Below, piece after piece: positions 1 to 8,300 of a stretch of DNA of 64,000 nt. Below the pieces are notes generated by a model. That model had not been told where the DNA came from and ran no database searches. It saw only the letters and a list, made by a program, of their open reading frames with translations. The DNA is taken from positions 146,716 through 210,715 of the forward strand of contig JACRIK010000026.1 in assembly GCA_016235865.1 (NCBI GenBank). Direction: 5' to 3'. Position 1 is the first letter of the stretch; each line of letters starts with the position of its first letter. Made by a program: the position numbers and the translations under genes. The stretch comes from Planctomycetota bacterium. Lineage in GTDB: Bacteria; Planctomycetota; MHYJ01; JACQXL01.

Positions 1-1406
1 CGGTTATTTTGCCTGTTTCGTTTTATTCTGATAATATCTCCGTTTTCCTGATAAATATCAGCGGATGACGGTTCGGCATCGCATTTGATTATCGTTCCAT
101 CCTTAAGAGTGATTTTTCTCATCCGCCACAGGCGGCTGTCTTTACTATTGGGGATATTATCCCCGATGGCAAAGTATTTACCCTCAGGTATTGCCAGGGG
201 TTTGTTTTCCCTTAAGATGCCGCTGGTGTCATAATAATATAAATCACGCCAGATGGTGATATCCCTGATGACAGCCGGATGCTTTTTTGCCCCCAGTTCA
301 ATCTGAAAGGGATGAATATCTTCATCCAATTGGCCATCTTCAAGCGAGCTGATGTAATCATACTTCACGGCCTCCTTGTTGTCGATCTTTATATAAATTG
401 TGCCGTCAAAATTCAGTATTTCGATAAGATGTTCTTTATTAGGTTCGATTTTTATCTTTTCATCGATGGGTAACGATTTTATTGAGCTATCTGAAGGGAT
501 ATAGCGTTCTAATGTATTGGGATAGGCTAAAAGGTCATACGGCGGTGAGCGAAAATGCCGTGTCATATTTGGTAAATCACTGTTCTCTTCCTGGAGCGGT
601 TGGGGGTATAGATGGAGTGAAAAATTACCTGCGTGAGTTCTGATAGTTGCATAGATTTCCCCGCCTCTTCTATCCGTCCGGACCTTGAATGACAATTTCA
701 TGTCGCTGACCGGGTATCGGCCCGGGCTTTTACCGTATTCATCCCGGATGGTTTCCTTGTAGCCGATTGTTCCGCCGCCCTGGAGTTCCAACAGACCATT
801 TTCTATCTTGTATAAACTGTCCTGCGGTGTATTCCAGGATTCCGTAAACTCATCCTGATTACCATTCCACCGATATGTATTTAACCAGATGGACTCCTGG
901 GTTTTCAGGGCTTTCTTGGCGATAAGGAATTTATCTGTGCCTTTCGGTCGGTAATAAAGATTGCCGCGGTTTATCATTAGTTCCTCATTGGGTAGTCCCA
1001 CCACCCGCTTTATGAAGCTGGTGCTCTTATCAAGCGGGAACTTGAAAAGAAAGACATCGTATCTTTGGATGGGGTTAAAAAGGATGCCGAATTTATTGGC
1101 GATGATTCTATCGCCGTCATTATAGTCGCCGTGTAAGGTGGGTTCCATTGAGCCGGTTGGAATCTTATAGACCTCGATGCAGAAACACCTGATAATCATC
1201 GCCAGGATAAAAGCCACCAGGAATACCTCGGCATTGCCCTGGGTCAAGAACAGCAGGATTACCGCCATTATCGCCGCATTTCCTAATGATATGGTTTTAG
1301 TGAGATAGAGCACGAATAAGATTATGCCCATCACGACCAAAATGATGCCTCTGAGATAGGAAAGGCCAAAACCCGGGATGTCAACGGTCGAATCTCTTTT
1401 TAGCAT
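1..1406 (-). CDS. lepB: Signal peptidase I, long form, C-terminus cut by window edge
   Basis: This frame is open from the ATG at 1406 to the window edge (at least 468 codons). It encodes the membrane protease that removes signal peptides from exported proteins. Hydrophobic segments lie at about residues 20-36 and 44-76. The nucleophile motif PTGSMEPT follows, with the catalytic Ser at 86, and the general-base Lys is at 133 in FIKRVVGLP. The family box E appears as GDNIPNSKDSR at 415-425. The roughly 280 residues between Lys133 and box E are much longer than in E. coli LepB, as in other large LepB proteins. The start lies 3 nt after the lepA stop, so the two genes form the widespread lepA-lepB operon. 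Confidence 0.9.
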   Translation of the reverse strand, partial: MLKRDSTVDIPGFGLSYLRGIILVVMGIILFVLYLTKTISLGNAAIMAVILLFLTQGNAEVFLVAFILAMIIRCFCIEVYKIPTGSMEPTLHGDYNDGDRIIANKFGILFNPIQRYDVFLFKFPLDKSTSFIKRVVGLPNEELMINRGNLYYRPKGTDKFLIAKKALKTQESIWLNTYRWNGNQDEFTESWNTPQDSLYKIENGLLELQGGGTIGYKETIRDEYGKSPGRYPVSDMKLSFKVRTDRRGGEIYATIRTHAGNFSLHLYPQPLQEENSDLPNMTRHFRSPPYDLLAYPNTLERYIPSDSSIKSLPIDEKIKIEPNKEHLIEILNFDGTIYIKIDNKEAVKYDYISSLEDGQLDEDIHPFQIELGAKKHPAVIRDITIWRDLYYYDTSGILRENKPLAIPEGKYFAIGDNIPNSKDSRLWRMRKITLKDGTIIKCDAEPSSADIYQENGDIIRIKRNRQNN

Positions 1407-1409
1407 TTT

Positions 1410-3215
1410 CTATCTTTTCTCTTCTCCGGACAGAACCGCAACGAAAGCCGACTGGGGGATTTCCACCGAGCCGATGCTTTTCATCTTCTTTTTGCCTTCC
1501 TTCTGCTTGTTCCAAAGCTTCCGCTTGCGGGTGATGTCGCCTCCGTAACACTTGCCGGTTACGTTTTTGGCCAGGGCGCTGATATTTTCCCGGGCCACGA
1601 TTCTTTTGCCAACTGCGGCCTGCAGGGCAACCTGGAAAAGGTGGCGCGGAATTTGCTGCCGCAATATGTGGATAATCTTCCGGCCCTTTGATTCCGCGAC
1701 ATTCTGATGGACTATCGCGGAAAACGCATCCACCTCGACATTGGCTACGAATATTCGCAATTTTACCAAATCGCCCGGTTTGTATCCAATAAAAACATAG
1801 TCCATCGTGCCGAATCCATGCGTGGCGGATTTAAGCTTGTCATAGAAATCATAGATAATCTCGCCCATCGGCATATTGTAATGGAGTATCACCCTGGTCG
1901 GTGAGATATATTCGGTCTTGATATGTTCGCCCCGTTTATTCTCGCACAAGGCCATGATATTGCCGATGTTTTCAGACGGGATGATTATGGATATCTTGAC
2001 AATCGGCTCTTTAACCTCCCGGATGGTGGCTTCATCGGGGAACATCGCCGGGTTATCGATGCGCAGGGTTTTGGACAATCCGCCTTCGGTAATCGTCACC
2101 TCATATGGGACGTTAGGCGCGGTCTGGACCACGTCGGCTTTTTGCTCGCGCCTCAGGCGTTCCTTGATAACATCCATATGCAGCAATCCCAGGAACCCGC
2201 ATCGGAAACCCATGCCCAGCGCTTCTGATGTTTCCGGCTCAAAGGTAAATGACGAGTCATTGAGCGACAGTTTTTCCAGGGCCTTTTTGAGGATAGTAAA
2301 GTCGCTGTCCTGGGTGGGGTAGAATCCGGCAAAGACCATGGGTAGTGGTTCGCGGTAACCGGGCAGGGGCGCCACCCCGGTCGCATTTTTCATGGTTACC
2401 GTATCGCCGATTTTAATCTCGCGGCTGTTGCGGATGCCGCTGATGATATAACCCACTTCGCCGGCTGACAATTTCGGGACTTTCAGCATCTTGGGCGTGA
2501 ATATGCCAACTTCCTCGACATTAAAGGAGCGGTTATTTCTTATCATGATGATTTCGTCATCGGCTTTGACCGAGCCGTCTATCATCCGGACAAATATCAC
2601 CACCCCGCGGAAGTCGTCATAGACCGCATCGAATATCAGGGCTTTGAGCGGTTTGTTGATATCGCCGGTGGGCGGCGGAATACGCTCAACCACTGCCTCG
2701 AGAATCTTATCGGCATTGGTTCCCTGCTTGGCGCTGACGTTGATTATCTCATCCGGCGAAATGCCCAGGATATTCTGGATTTCATCCCGGACCATCTCAA
2801 TATTGGCCGCCGGCATGTCTATTTTATTGATGACCGGTATGATTTTTAGGTTGGCTTCCATGGCTACCAGGGCATTGGCCACGGTCTGGGCCTGGACGCC
2901 CTGGGAAGCGTCAACCAGCAGCAGGGCGCCTTCGCAGGCCTTCAGGCTCCTTAACACCTCGTAGCTGAAATCCACGTGTCCGGGCGTATCAATCAGGTTC
3001 AGGATATAATTCTGGTTATTAAGCCGGTATTTGAGCAGGACCGCCTTGGCTTTGATGGTAATCCCGCGTTCCCTTTCTATCTCGCCGTTATCCATGAACT
3101 GGTTACGCAATTCCCGGGCTGAGACCGCACCGGTCAACTCCAGCAGGCGGTCGGCCAGGGTCGATTTGCCGTGGTCAATGTGGGCGATGATACAAAAGTT
3201 GCGGATATTCTGCAT
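1410..3215 (-). CDS. lepA: Elongation factor 4 (back-translocating GTPase)
   Basis: The 601-residue protein has normal family length and is complete. It is a ribosome-associated translational GTPase. The G1 loop AHIDHGKS is at residues 11-18, followed by the RGITIKA switch I region, DTPGH (G3) and NKID (G4). The C-terminus has the LepA-specific tail rich in Lys and Arg (KRKLWNKQKEGKKKMK). It is the first gene of an operon with lepB, which starts 3 nt downstream. A consensus promoter lies about 65 nt upstream. No strong Shine-Dalgarno sequence is visible before this ATG. Confidence 0.97.
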   Translation of the reverse strand: MQNIRNFCIIAHIDHGKSTLADRLLELTGAVSARELRNQFMDNGEIERERGITIKAKAVLLKYRLNNQNYILNLIDTPGHVDFSYEVLRSLKACEGALLLVDASQGVQAQTVANALVAMEANLKIIPVINKIDMPAANIEMVRDEIQNILGISPDEIINVSAKQGTNADKILEAVVERIPPPTGDINKPLKALIFDAVYDDFRGVVIFVRMIDGSVKADDEIIMIRNNRSFNVEEVGIFTPKMLKVPKLSAGEVGYIISGIRNSREIKIGDTVTMKNATGVAPLPGYREPLPMVFAGFYPTQDSDFTILKKALEKLSLNDSSFTFEPETSEALGMGFRCGFLGLLHMDVIKERLRREQKADVVQTAPNVPYEVTITEGGLSKTLRIDNPAMFPDEATIREVKEPIVKISIIIPSENIGNIMALCENKRGEHIKTEYISPTRVILHYNMPMGEIIYDFYDKLKSATHGFGTMDYVFIGYKPGDLVKLRIFVANVEVDAFSAIVHQNVAESKGRKIIHILRQQIPRHLFQVALQAAVGKRIVARENISALAKNVTGKCYGGDITRKRKLWNKQKEGKKKMKSIGSVEIPQSAFVAVLSGEEKR

Positions 3216-3279
3216 AAAGAATTACAGTCAGCGGATTAAGCTGATTTATCAGGCTAATGCACTACTTATAAAGATATTC

Positions 3280-3307
3280 ATTATAGTATAACTAATTGGT
3301 TAGGCAA
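3280..3307 (-). promoter_or_regulatory. Sigma70-like promoter of lepA-lepB
   Basis: Read on the minus strand, a TTGCCT -35 box (3302-3307) and a perfect TATAAT -10 box (3280-3285) are separated by 16 bp. The predicted transcript would have a leader of roughly 58 nt before lepA. Confidence 0.65.
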
Positions 3308-3382
3308 GAAAAAGATGATAAAGTAAGGATTGATTTGTCGGCTTAATCGGCAAAATCAGCGCGACCAGCCTGACTGATTTAC

Positions 3383-6025
3383 TTATCTTAATTCCCGTTC
3401 CAGCTCATCCAGTTCGATAATCTTGGCCCGGACGATAATAAATTGGTGGCGTTTTTCCTCCACCTTGATTTTACGCTTAAAGAAGGCGGATAGAATCGGG
3501 ATTTTATCCAGCAGGGGTGTGGAAGCGGTGATATCCTGCTGAAAGACCGTTTCAAACCCGCCTAAGACCAGGGCGCCGCTGTCCGGTACCTCGGCGCTGG
3601 TCCGGCAACGCTGTAAACTTAACCAGGGCTTTTCGATCGTAATTTGCGTTCTTATTGTTCCTGCTTCATATTCTAATGTGGATTCCCTGCTGTCGACTAG
3701 CTCTAACAAGGTCGGGAATATATTCAGTGTGATAAACTTGCGGTCATAACTCATCACCGGCTTGACATCGAGCACCACGCCGGTGGAATAGGTATTTATC
3801 ACCGGCTCATAGGCTACGGCGCCGGCCTGGATGTCTCCATCCTGGATATACTGGCGCTGTTTCAGGAATGACACGTTGACCCGTTGGCCGTTAAGGGCCG
3901 TGATTCTGGGCGAATCCAGGATGATTCCTTGGCCGGTTTTTTCCAGCGCCGTCATGAGCATATTGATGCGCGGCGAGCCCAAGACGGCAAATTGCAGCCC
4001 CAGACCGCCGATGGCCGATGCCGGCAGGGCGTTTTCCACCTGGTTATTCTGGTCCCGGAATGTGTAGGCGGTCCTGAATCTGGTATCCCGGGTGCCGCCC
4101 AGCAGTAACCCGGCGGTGGGATTGGCCTGTCCGGGTATATCCGGCGCATTAGGTATGGATTCACGGGGTATATTTCTTAGCTCCACGCCTAAACTCTCCA
4201 GGATATTATCGCTGGTGTTCAGAAAGGTGGCTTCTACCGAAATCATCGCGCTTCGGAATGACCTGATGATTTGCAGGAATTCCGTTATTTCATCCTGGAC
4301 CGAGGCGGTATGCACCACCATCAGTTTATTGCTTTCTCCTATCCGGCGTATGATTACGCCCGGGGTATTGCCCTCCCAGGTGCTTTGTTCCCGGCGGTCT
4401 TTGCCGGTGTTCTTTTTGATTAAATCCATCAGTTCATCGGTGGTTATCTTGGCCACCGCGGGCAGGTCTGTCTGCGGCATCTGCCAGCCCGGAGCTCCGC
4501 CCGGCGTCAGCGGTAACTCGATAGTCGGACCGGGAAATTCCGGTATGTCCCTGACCAGGTCGTCCACATTGTGCATCCGCCATTCTAAATCTTCTTCTAA
4601 TGCCGTTGACTTGGTTATTTTCACGCTCTTAAAATCCTTATCAAACCCATATGCCAGGCCATATTGCTCCAGCAGGCTCTTTAACCCGATATCCAGGGGC
4701 AGTCCGGTTAAGGACAGCGTCTTTTTCTCGTTCGGAATCCCTTCCTGTTTGACGTCAGCGGCGTAGATAATGGGTATTTTATACTGCTGCTGGATGTAAT
4801 CCGTCACGTTGTATAGGGTGTCATTGCCTTCCAGCTTGAAATCGTGCCTGATGGTCTTGAGTTTCCGCTTTACCTCGACGATATCCTGGTCGTCTTCTAA
4901 CCGGCTGGTAACTATTCCGGGCGGCTTCCGCCGGCTGGCTGTCTTCCAAACCCCAGGGTCGTAGCGCACGATTCTATCATCCGCATAGGATATTTTCGTT
5001 TCCTTGAATTCGTCATACATCGCCTTAAACCGTTCCGAGCGCAGTTTGATGTATTTTTCCGATACCTCATAGTGCCGGGCTCGGATGGCCTCTTTTCTTA
5101 ATTCATCGGCGGTCTTGAAACTGGGCGCTGATTCCAGTATGGTCTGGGCCAGCCGCTCCACCTCTTCAAACCGCCGCTCCTCAAAAAGAATCAACGCCTG
5201 CTTAAAGAGCGACTTGATTCTCTCGTTATACTCCTGTTGGCGCTTTAATTCTTCTTCCTGGGACAGCTGGGCGGCCGCATCACGCATCTGCCGGTTGTTT
5301 TCTTTTTCCTGATCGGCTCTCAAATCCTGTATGGCCTCTAACCGCGCCTGGGCCTTGCCCAGGTACTCATTCAGCCCGATATCATATGGCAGCCATTTCA
5401 GGGTATTTATCACCTGTTCAAATTCCGACTCGGCCTGGCTGTATTTCCTTTCGGCCGCCAGCTTCTCGCCCTGCAGAAAATGGTTCCGGACCACCACCTC
5501 GGTCTCCTGTAGTTTGACCGACAGTTGGTTCTGCAGGAATTCCTTTATCACCTTGATTTCATCCGGCCGGGTGACCAGGATCATCTGTATCTCAATCTGG
5601 AGCTTCTTGGCCTCCGGATGTTGGGGATTGAGTTGGAGGGCTTTGGTCACCTCGTCGCCGGCCTGGACGTAATTAAACTCCTTGAATAGTTTCAGTCCCG
5701 ACTCGTAGTATTTCTGGGCCAGGAACTCATTCTCCTGCATCTTGACGCCCTTGGATTTCTCCAATTCGGACATAACGTCATCGGTGTCAACCACCTCGCC
5801 TTTGTCATTGCGAGCCCGTACGGGCGAAGCAATCTCCTTATCCCTCCGTACGGAGGGAGGCAGGGGGATTAGAGAGTCATTTTCCGGCGCCAAGTTCTCT
5901 GTAATACCGGGGGATGCAGGGGGTTGTAAGGGGGTTGCCTTTTTCGTCCCGGTCACCTGCGTCCCGGTGCACCGGATGCACAGCAGGGTAGCCAAAACGG
6001 CTAAGATGATGAATAATCTTCTCAT
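3383..6025 (-). CDS. TPR-containing secretin (type II/III secretion-like outer-membrane protein)
   Basis: The 880-residue protein begins with a signal peptide and a Cys-containing stretch (LLCIRC) that is a weak lipobox. Residues about 90-330 are helical with TPR-like repeats and a charged coiled region. A secretin/TonB short N-terminal-like domain follows near 390-470. The C-terminal third carries secretin hallmarks: SVEATFLNTSDNILESLG, then VPDSGALVLGGFE, then TPLLDKIPILSAFF. It would form an outer-membrane pore. It stands alone here, but GspK-like and GspC-like genes occur elsewhere in the window. Residues 55-75 are encoded by a dispersed palindromic repeat (see 5801-5861). Confidence 0.85.
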   Translation of the reverse strand: MRRLFIILAVLATLLCIRCTGTQVTGTKKATPLQPPASPGITENLAPENDSLIPLPPSVRRDKEIASPVRARNDKGEVVDTDDVMSELEKSKGVKMQENEFLAQKYYESGLKLFKEFNYVQAGDEVTKALQLNPQHPEAKKLQIEIQMILVTRPDEIKVIKEFLQNQLSVKLQETEVVVRNHFLQGEKLAAERKYSQAESEFEQVINTLKWLPYDIGLNEYLGKAQARLEAIQDLRADQEKENNRQMRDAAAQLSQEEELKRQQEYNERIKSLFKQALILFEERRFEEVERLAQTILESAPSFKTADELRKEAIRARHYEVSEKYIKLRSERFKAMYDEFKETKISYADDRIVRYDPGVWKTASRRKPPGIVTSRLEDDQDIVEVKRKLKTIRHDFKLEGNDTLYNVTDYIQQQYKIPIIYAADVKQEGIPNEKKTLSLTGLPLDIGLKSLLEQYGLAYGFDKDFKSVKITKSTALEEDLEWRMHNVDDLVRDIPEFPGPTIELPLTPGGAPGWQMPQTDLPAVAKITTDELMDLIKKNTGKDRREQSTWEGNTPGVIIRRIGESNKLMVVHTASVQDEITEFLQIIRSFRSAMISVEATFLNTSDNILESLGVELRNIPRESIPNAPDIPGQANPTAGLLLGGTRDTRFRTAYTFRDQNNQVENALPASAIGGLGLQFAVLGSPRINMLMTALEKTGQGIILDSPRITALNGQRVNVSFLKQRQYIQDGDIQAGAVAYEPVINTYSTGVVLDVKPVMSYDRKFITLNIFPTLLELVDSRESTLEYEAGTIRTQITIEKPWLSLQRCRTSAEVPDSGALVLGGFETVFQQDITASTPLLDKIPILSAFFKRKIKVEEKRHQFIIVRAKIIELDELERELR
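5801..5861. repeat. Dispersed palindromic repeat inside the secretin gene
   Basis: The stretch contains the GCCCGTACGGGC palindrome (5814-5825) set in a TCATTGCGAG...GAAGCAATCTC context, and a second palindrome CCCTCCGTACGGAGGG (5842-5857). The same TCATTGCGAG/GAAGCAATCTC context appears between genes at 28512-28600. Here it is translated in frame into a low-complexity segment near the N-terminus. Confidence 0.7.
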
Positions 6026-6049
6026 TGTTTTACTTAGGGCAATACGTCT

Positions 6050-6079
6050 TAGATACCATTATTTCCTGGGCGGAGTCAA
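6050..6079 (-). promoter_or_regulatory. Possible promoter of the secretin gene
   Basis: On the minus strand, TTGACT (6074-6079) and TATCTA (6050-6055) are separated by 18 bp, about 25 nt before the ATG at 6025. The -10 match is imperfect. Confidence 0.35.
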
Positions 6080-6203
6080 GAAAAATTGGCCACAAAGGTT
6101 AGGTCGTTTAATTGCGTGTAACAATTCCTTGCTTCATGGCTCAGAGTTTAGTTTAATGCCATTAAGCCGGGCGGGGCGGGGGCGGAATTTAGAAAGGAAA
6201 AAT

Positions 6204-7103
6204 ATGAAAAAGAAAATATATTTGGTAATCGGTGCGGCGATTCTGACGGCCATTGGGGTACTCCCTTTCTTGTTAAATGCGGCAGAGGACGATAATACGT
6301 CTCTAAGTGTTGGTACCCGATATCTTAAGGCGCTGAGGGATGGCGATATTAAAGCGGCTTATAATCTTACCAGCCAGGCATTTAAGTATGCAATACCAGA
6401 GTCTGATTTTCGCCGCTGTTTAGTTGGTATTCGTAAATTGTTAATAGAAATGGAAAATGAAAAAGATGTAGATAAGGATCTTTTGGTAAAGTTCAAGGAG
6501 GCGATGAAGGAGAATTACGAGATCTTATACATTGATGATGTGGCATACAAGATCAATGAAAATCGTTCCGCGTTGTTGTTCGTGCAAAGGTCTCCAGAAT
6601 ACCCTTTAAATTTGATATCGGACAAAGATGAAGCAAAAAAAATTCGTGACCGATATGTGAAAGAGCTTAGCGATGAGTTGGCAAGAGCCCGGGCCAATAA
6701 AAATATTAAAAAAGAGGCGATGGCTGTTTTTGAATCCGCCGTAATGGATTTTGAGAAGGAGAAGAGTTTCCGATTCCCGTCAATCGCCTATTTGCAGATT
6801 TGGAGGAATTATAATTCTGGCAAGTGGGAAGTCTGTCCAAACTTTAATTGGACAGGGAAACGAGATGCGTCTTTAGACTTGAATTTAAGAAAAGATGCCG
6901 GAACCGTCAACCTGAACCATTCTTTTCGCGATTGCCCGAGTAGGTACGAAAAAGATATAAGAAAAATAAGCTATTGGAATTTATGCATATTAGAGACTAA
7001 TCCACCGGAATGTTCCAAGTGCGGCAATCAGCTTTTTGACAATTGGGCATACTGTCCGAAATGCGGGACCAAGACGTCGGATGATAATGCTGATAAGAAG
7101 TAA
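6204..7103 (+). CDS. Exported protein with C-terminal zinc ribbon, function unknown
   Basis: I chose the ATG at 6204 because it follows a purine-rich AGAAAGGAAA and begins a clear signal sequence (MKKKIYLVIGAAILTAIGVL); the frame stays open further upstream but reads unlike a protein. The 299-residue product has a charged helical middle. It ends with two CxxC knuckles, CSKCG and CPKCG, a zinc-ribbon pattern. An exported N-terminus with a zinc ribbon at the far end is unusual unless the protein stays membrane-anchored. I do not recognise the family and suggest no function. Confidence 0.75.
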   Translation: MKKKIYLVIGAAILTAIGVLPFLLNAAEDDNTSLSVGTRYLKALRDGDIKAAYNLTSQAFKYAIPESDFRRCLVGIRKLLIEMENEKDVDKDLLVKFKEAMKENYEILYIDDVAYKINENRSALLFVQRSPEYPLNLISDKDEAKKIRDRYVKELSDELARARANKNIKKEAMAVFESAVMDFEKEKSFRFPSIAYLQIWRNYNSGKWEVCPNFNWTGKRDASLDLNLRKDAGTVNLNHSFRDCPSRYEKDIRKISYWNLCILETNPPECSKCGNQLFDNWAYCPKCGTKTSDDNADKK

Positions 7104-7270
7104 ATAGAGAGCTCGTGGGACAGAGTTCGACGGATAGCATACCGAACTAAGCGAAGCCCCGTTAGAAAGACCTGTAGTAGGGTAATAAACTTGAGGCATA
7201 TTTATAACCATCACGGGTAATCCGGGGACACGTACCAATTTCTGGCCAATCCGAGTATTATCTCAATAAT

Positions 7271-7286
7271 TGTTAGACGTCTAACA
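7271..7286. repeat. Perfect palindrome P1 with GACGTC core
   Basis: TGTTAGACGTCTAACA is a 16-bp perfect palindrome. It is the first of six in this gene-poor region that all share GACGTC at the centre. Confidence 0.85.
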
Positions 7287-7355
7287 TTAAAGTTCTCTCT
7301 AATCCCGACAAAGACTGTCGGAATAAGAGCTCCTATGTAGCTATCTAGTTCTAAA

Positions 7356-7375
7356 AATGTGTGACGTCACACATT
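7356..7375. repeat. Perfect palindrome P2 with GACGTC core
   Basis: AATGTGTGACGTCACACATT is a perfect 20-bp palindrome. Its arms (TGTGTGAC) are the same as those of P5 at 7693-7708. Confidence 0.85.
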
Positions 7376-7390
7376 AAATAGGCAATTAAG

Positions 7391-7450
7391 GGGGGTATAT
7401 ACAGGGATGTGAGGGTGGTATTATAGGGGGGTGTGGGGGAGGGAGGGGGG
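7391..7450 (+). repeat. G-rich tract, possible G-quadruplex
   Basis: Within 60 bases there are at least six runs of three to six G on the plus strand, directly before a 22-bp tandem array. A similar tract on the other strand precedes the array at 31330. Confidence 0.55.
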
Positions 7451-7626
7451 TAGTTACCCACACCTCCCCTAGTAGTGACCTACACCTCCATCGGTAGTGG
7501 CCTACACCTCCACTGGTAGTGACCTACACCTCCATCGGCAGTGACCTACACCTCCACTGATTATTGCCTACCCCTCTATTGGTTATTACCTACACATCTA
7601 CCGGTTATTACCTATACATCTACCTG
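7451..7626 (+). repeat. Tandem array A: eight copies of a 22-bp unit
   Basis: Eight contiguous units of exactly 22 bp with no spacers; the core of the best copies is tagtgacctacacctcca. Units 2-5 alternate between catcgg-like and cactgg-like ends, so there is a 44-bp higher-order repeat. Several units contain the dyad GGT-N4-ACC or GTAG-N4-CTAC. A 22-bp period cannot keep one reading frame, so the array is not coding. Confidence 0.9.
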
Positions 7627-7636
7627 CCAATAGGGT

Positions 7637-7725
7637 CAAATGTGCGACGTCGCACATTTGTTAGACGTCTAACAATTAAAGCCCCTTAGGAATGTGTGAC
7701 GTCACACAATTGTTGGACGTCCAAC
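7637..7725. repeat. Palindromes P3-P6, two pairs of GACGTC-centred inverted repeats
   Basis: Four perfect palindromes: P3 7637-7660 (24 bp, arms ending TGTGC), P4 7658-7675 (GTTAGAC arms), P5 7693-7708 (TGTGTGAC arms) and P6 7712-7725 (GTTGGAC arms). The centres of P3 and P4, and of P5 and P6, are both 18 bp apart. Each pair is therefore a TGTG-type palindrome followed by a GTTR-type palindrome at fixed spacing. Confidence 0.85.
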
Positions 7726-7779
7726 GTTTTATAATACACCTTATTTTAACCTAACTATCGTAATTAAATGGGTTGTGGT

Positions 7780-7909
7780 ATGAAGTTTGAGACCAAGGCC
7801 ATACATTCAGGCGATAAGTCGGATAGCGCGTGCGGCGTATGCCTTTACCGATGTCAGCGGGAATGTTAGCACTACTTTTAACCAATACGTGATAGGATAT
7901 GTGGTGTAG
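7780..7909 (+). pseudogene. Gene relics: start of a trans-sulfuration PLP enzyme joined to another gene tail
   Basis: The ATG at 7780 opens a 29-codon frame beginning MKFETKAIHSGDK, which closely resembles the N-terminus of cystathionine gamma-synthase family enzymes, but the similarity ends after about 15 codons. A different frame then reads AYAFTDVSGNVSTTFNQY and on to a stop at 7907-7909, like the C-terminal end of a secreted Ig-like domain protein. This looks like the scar of a deletion joining two lost genes. The match is short, so I hold it with limited confidence. Confidence 0.4.
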
Positions 7910-7918
7910 GCAATGGGT

Positions 7919-8224
7919 TTAATACTGGGTATATTGCCCTATGTCGCGATAGAGGTCTTTGAGGACTTTGATGGATTCGATCGTTCCCAGTATCATATAA
8001 TATCCGGCTACCAGGAAGATGATGGTCAGGGTGATTTTCAGCCACTTTTTGTAATTCGGGTTGAGCCAGATTAGGGGGATGATAAACGGCCCGACGCACA
8101 GGAACCCGATTATCAGGGTGGTGGTCTTGAAATACCACTTGGGCTTATTGAGGAACTCATTGCAGTAGCGGCACTTGACCGCGTCGGACTGTATTTCCTC
8201 AGCGCAGAATGGGCATTTTTTCAT
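7919..8224 (-). CDS. Small zinc-ribbon membrane protein
   Basis: The protein has 101 residues. The N-terminus has the zinc-ribbon pattern CPFC...CRYC at residues 4-21, which would lie in the cytoplasm. Two hydrophobic segments follow (about 33-53 and 63-82). This zinc-ribbon plus transmembrane layout is common in bacteria, and the function is not known. It lies 76 bp downstream of the HEAT-repeat gene on the same strand and may be the last gene of that transcript. Confidence 0.75.
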   Translation of the reverse strand: MKKCPFCAEEIQSDAVKCRYCNEFLNKPKWYFKTTTLIIGFLCVGPFIIPLIWLNPNYKKWLKITLTIIFLVAGYYMILGTIESIKVLKDLYRDIGQYTQY

Positions 8225-8300
8225 ATCAGGGTAGTTGATAAGTTTATAGGTTTATAAGTTGATAAGTAATAATAGCGCACTTACTATCTTATCATCTTAT

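Noticed and set aside
5742..6203. Longer N-terminus for the zinc-ribbon exported protein
   Set aside because: The extension overlaps the secretin gene antisense and lacks protein character; the ATG at 6204 has a ribosome site and signal peptide.
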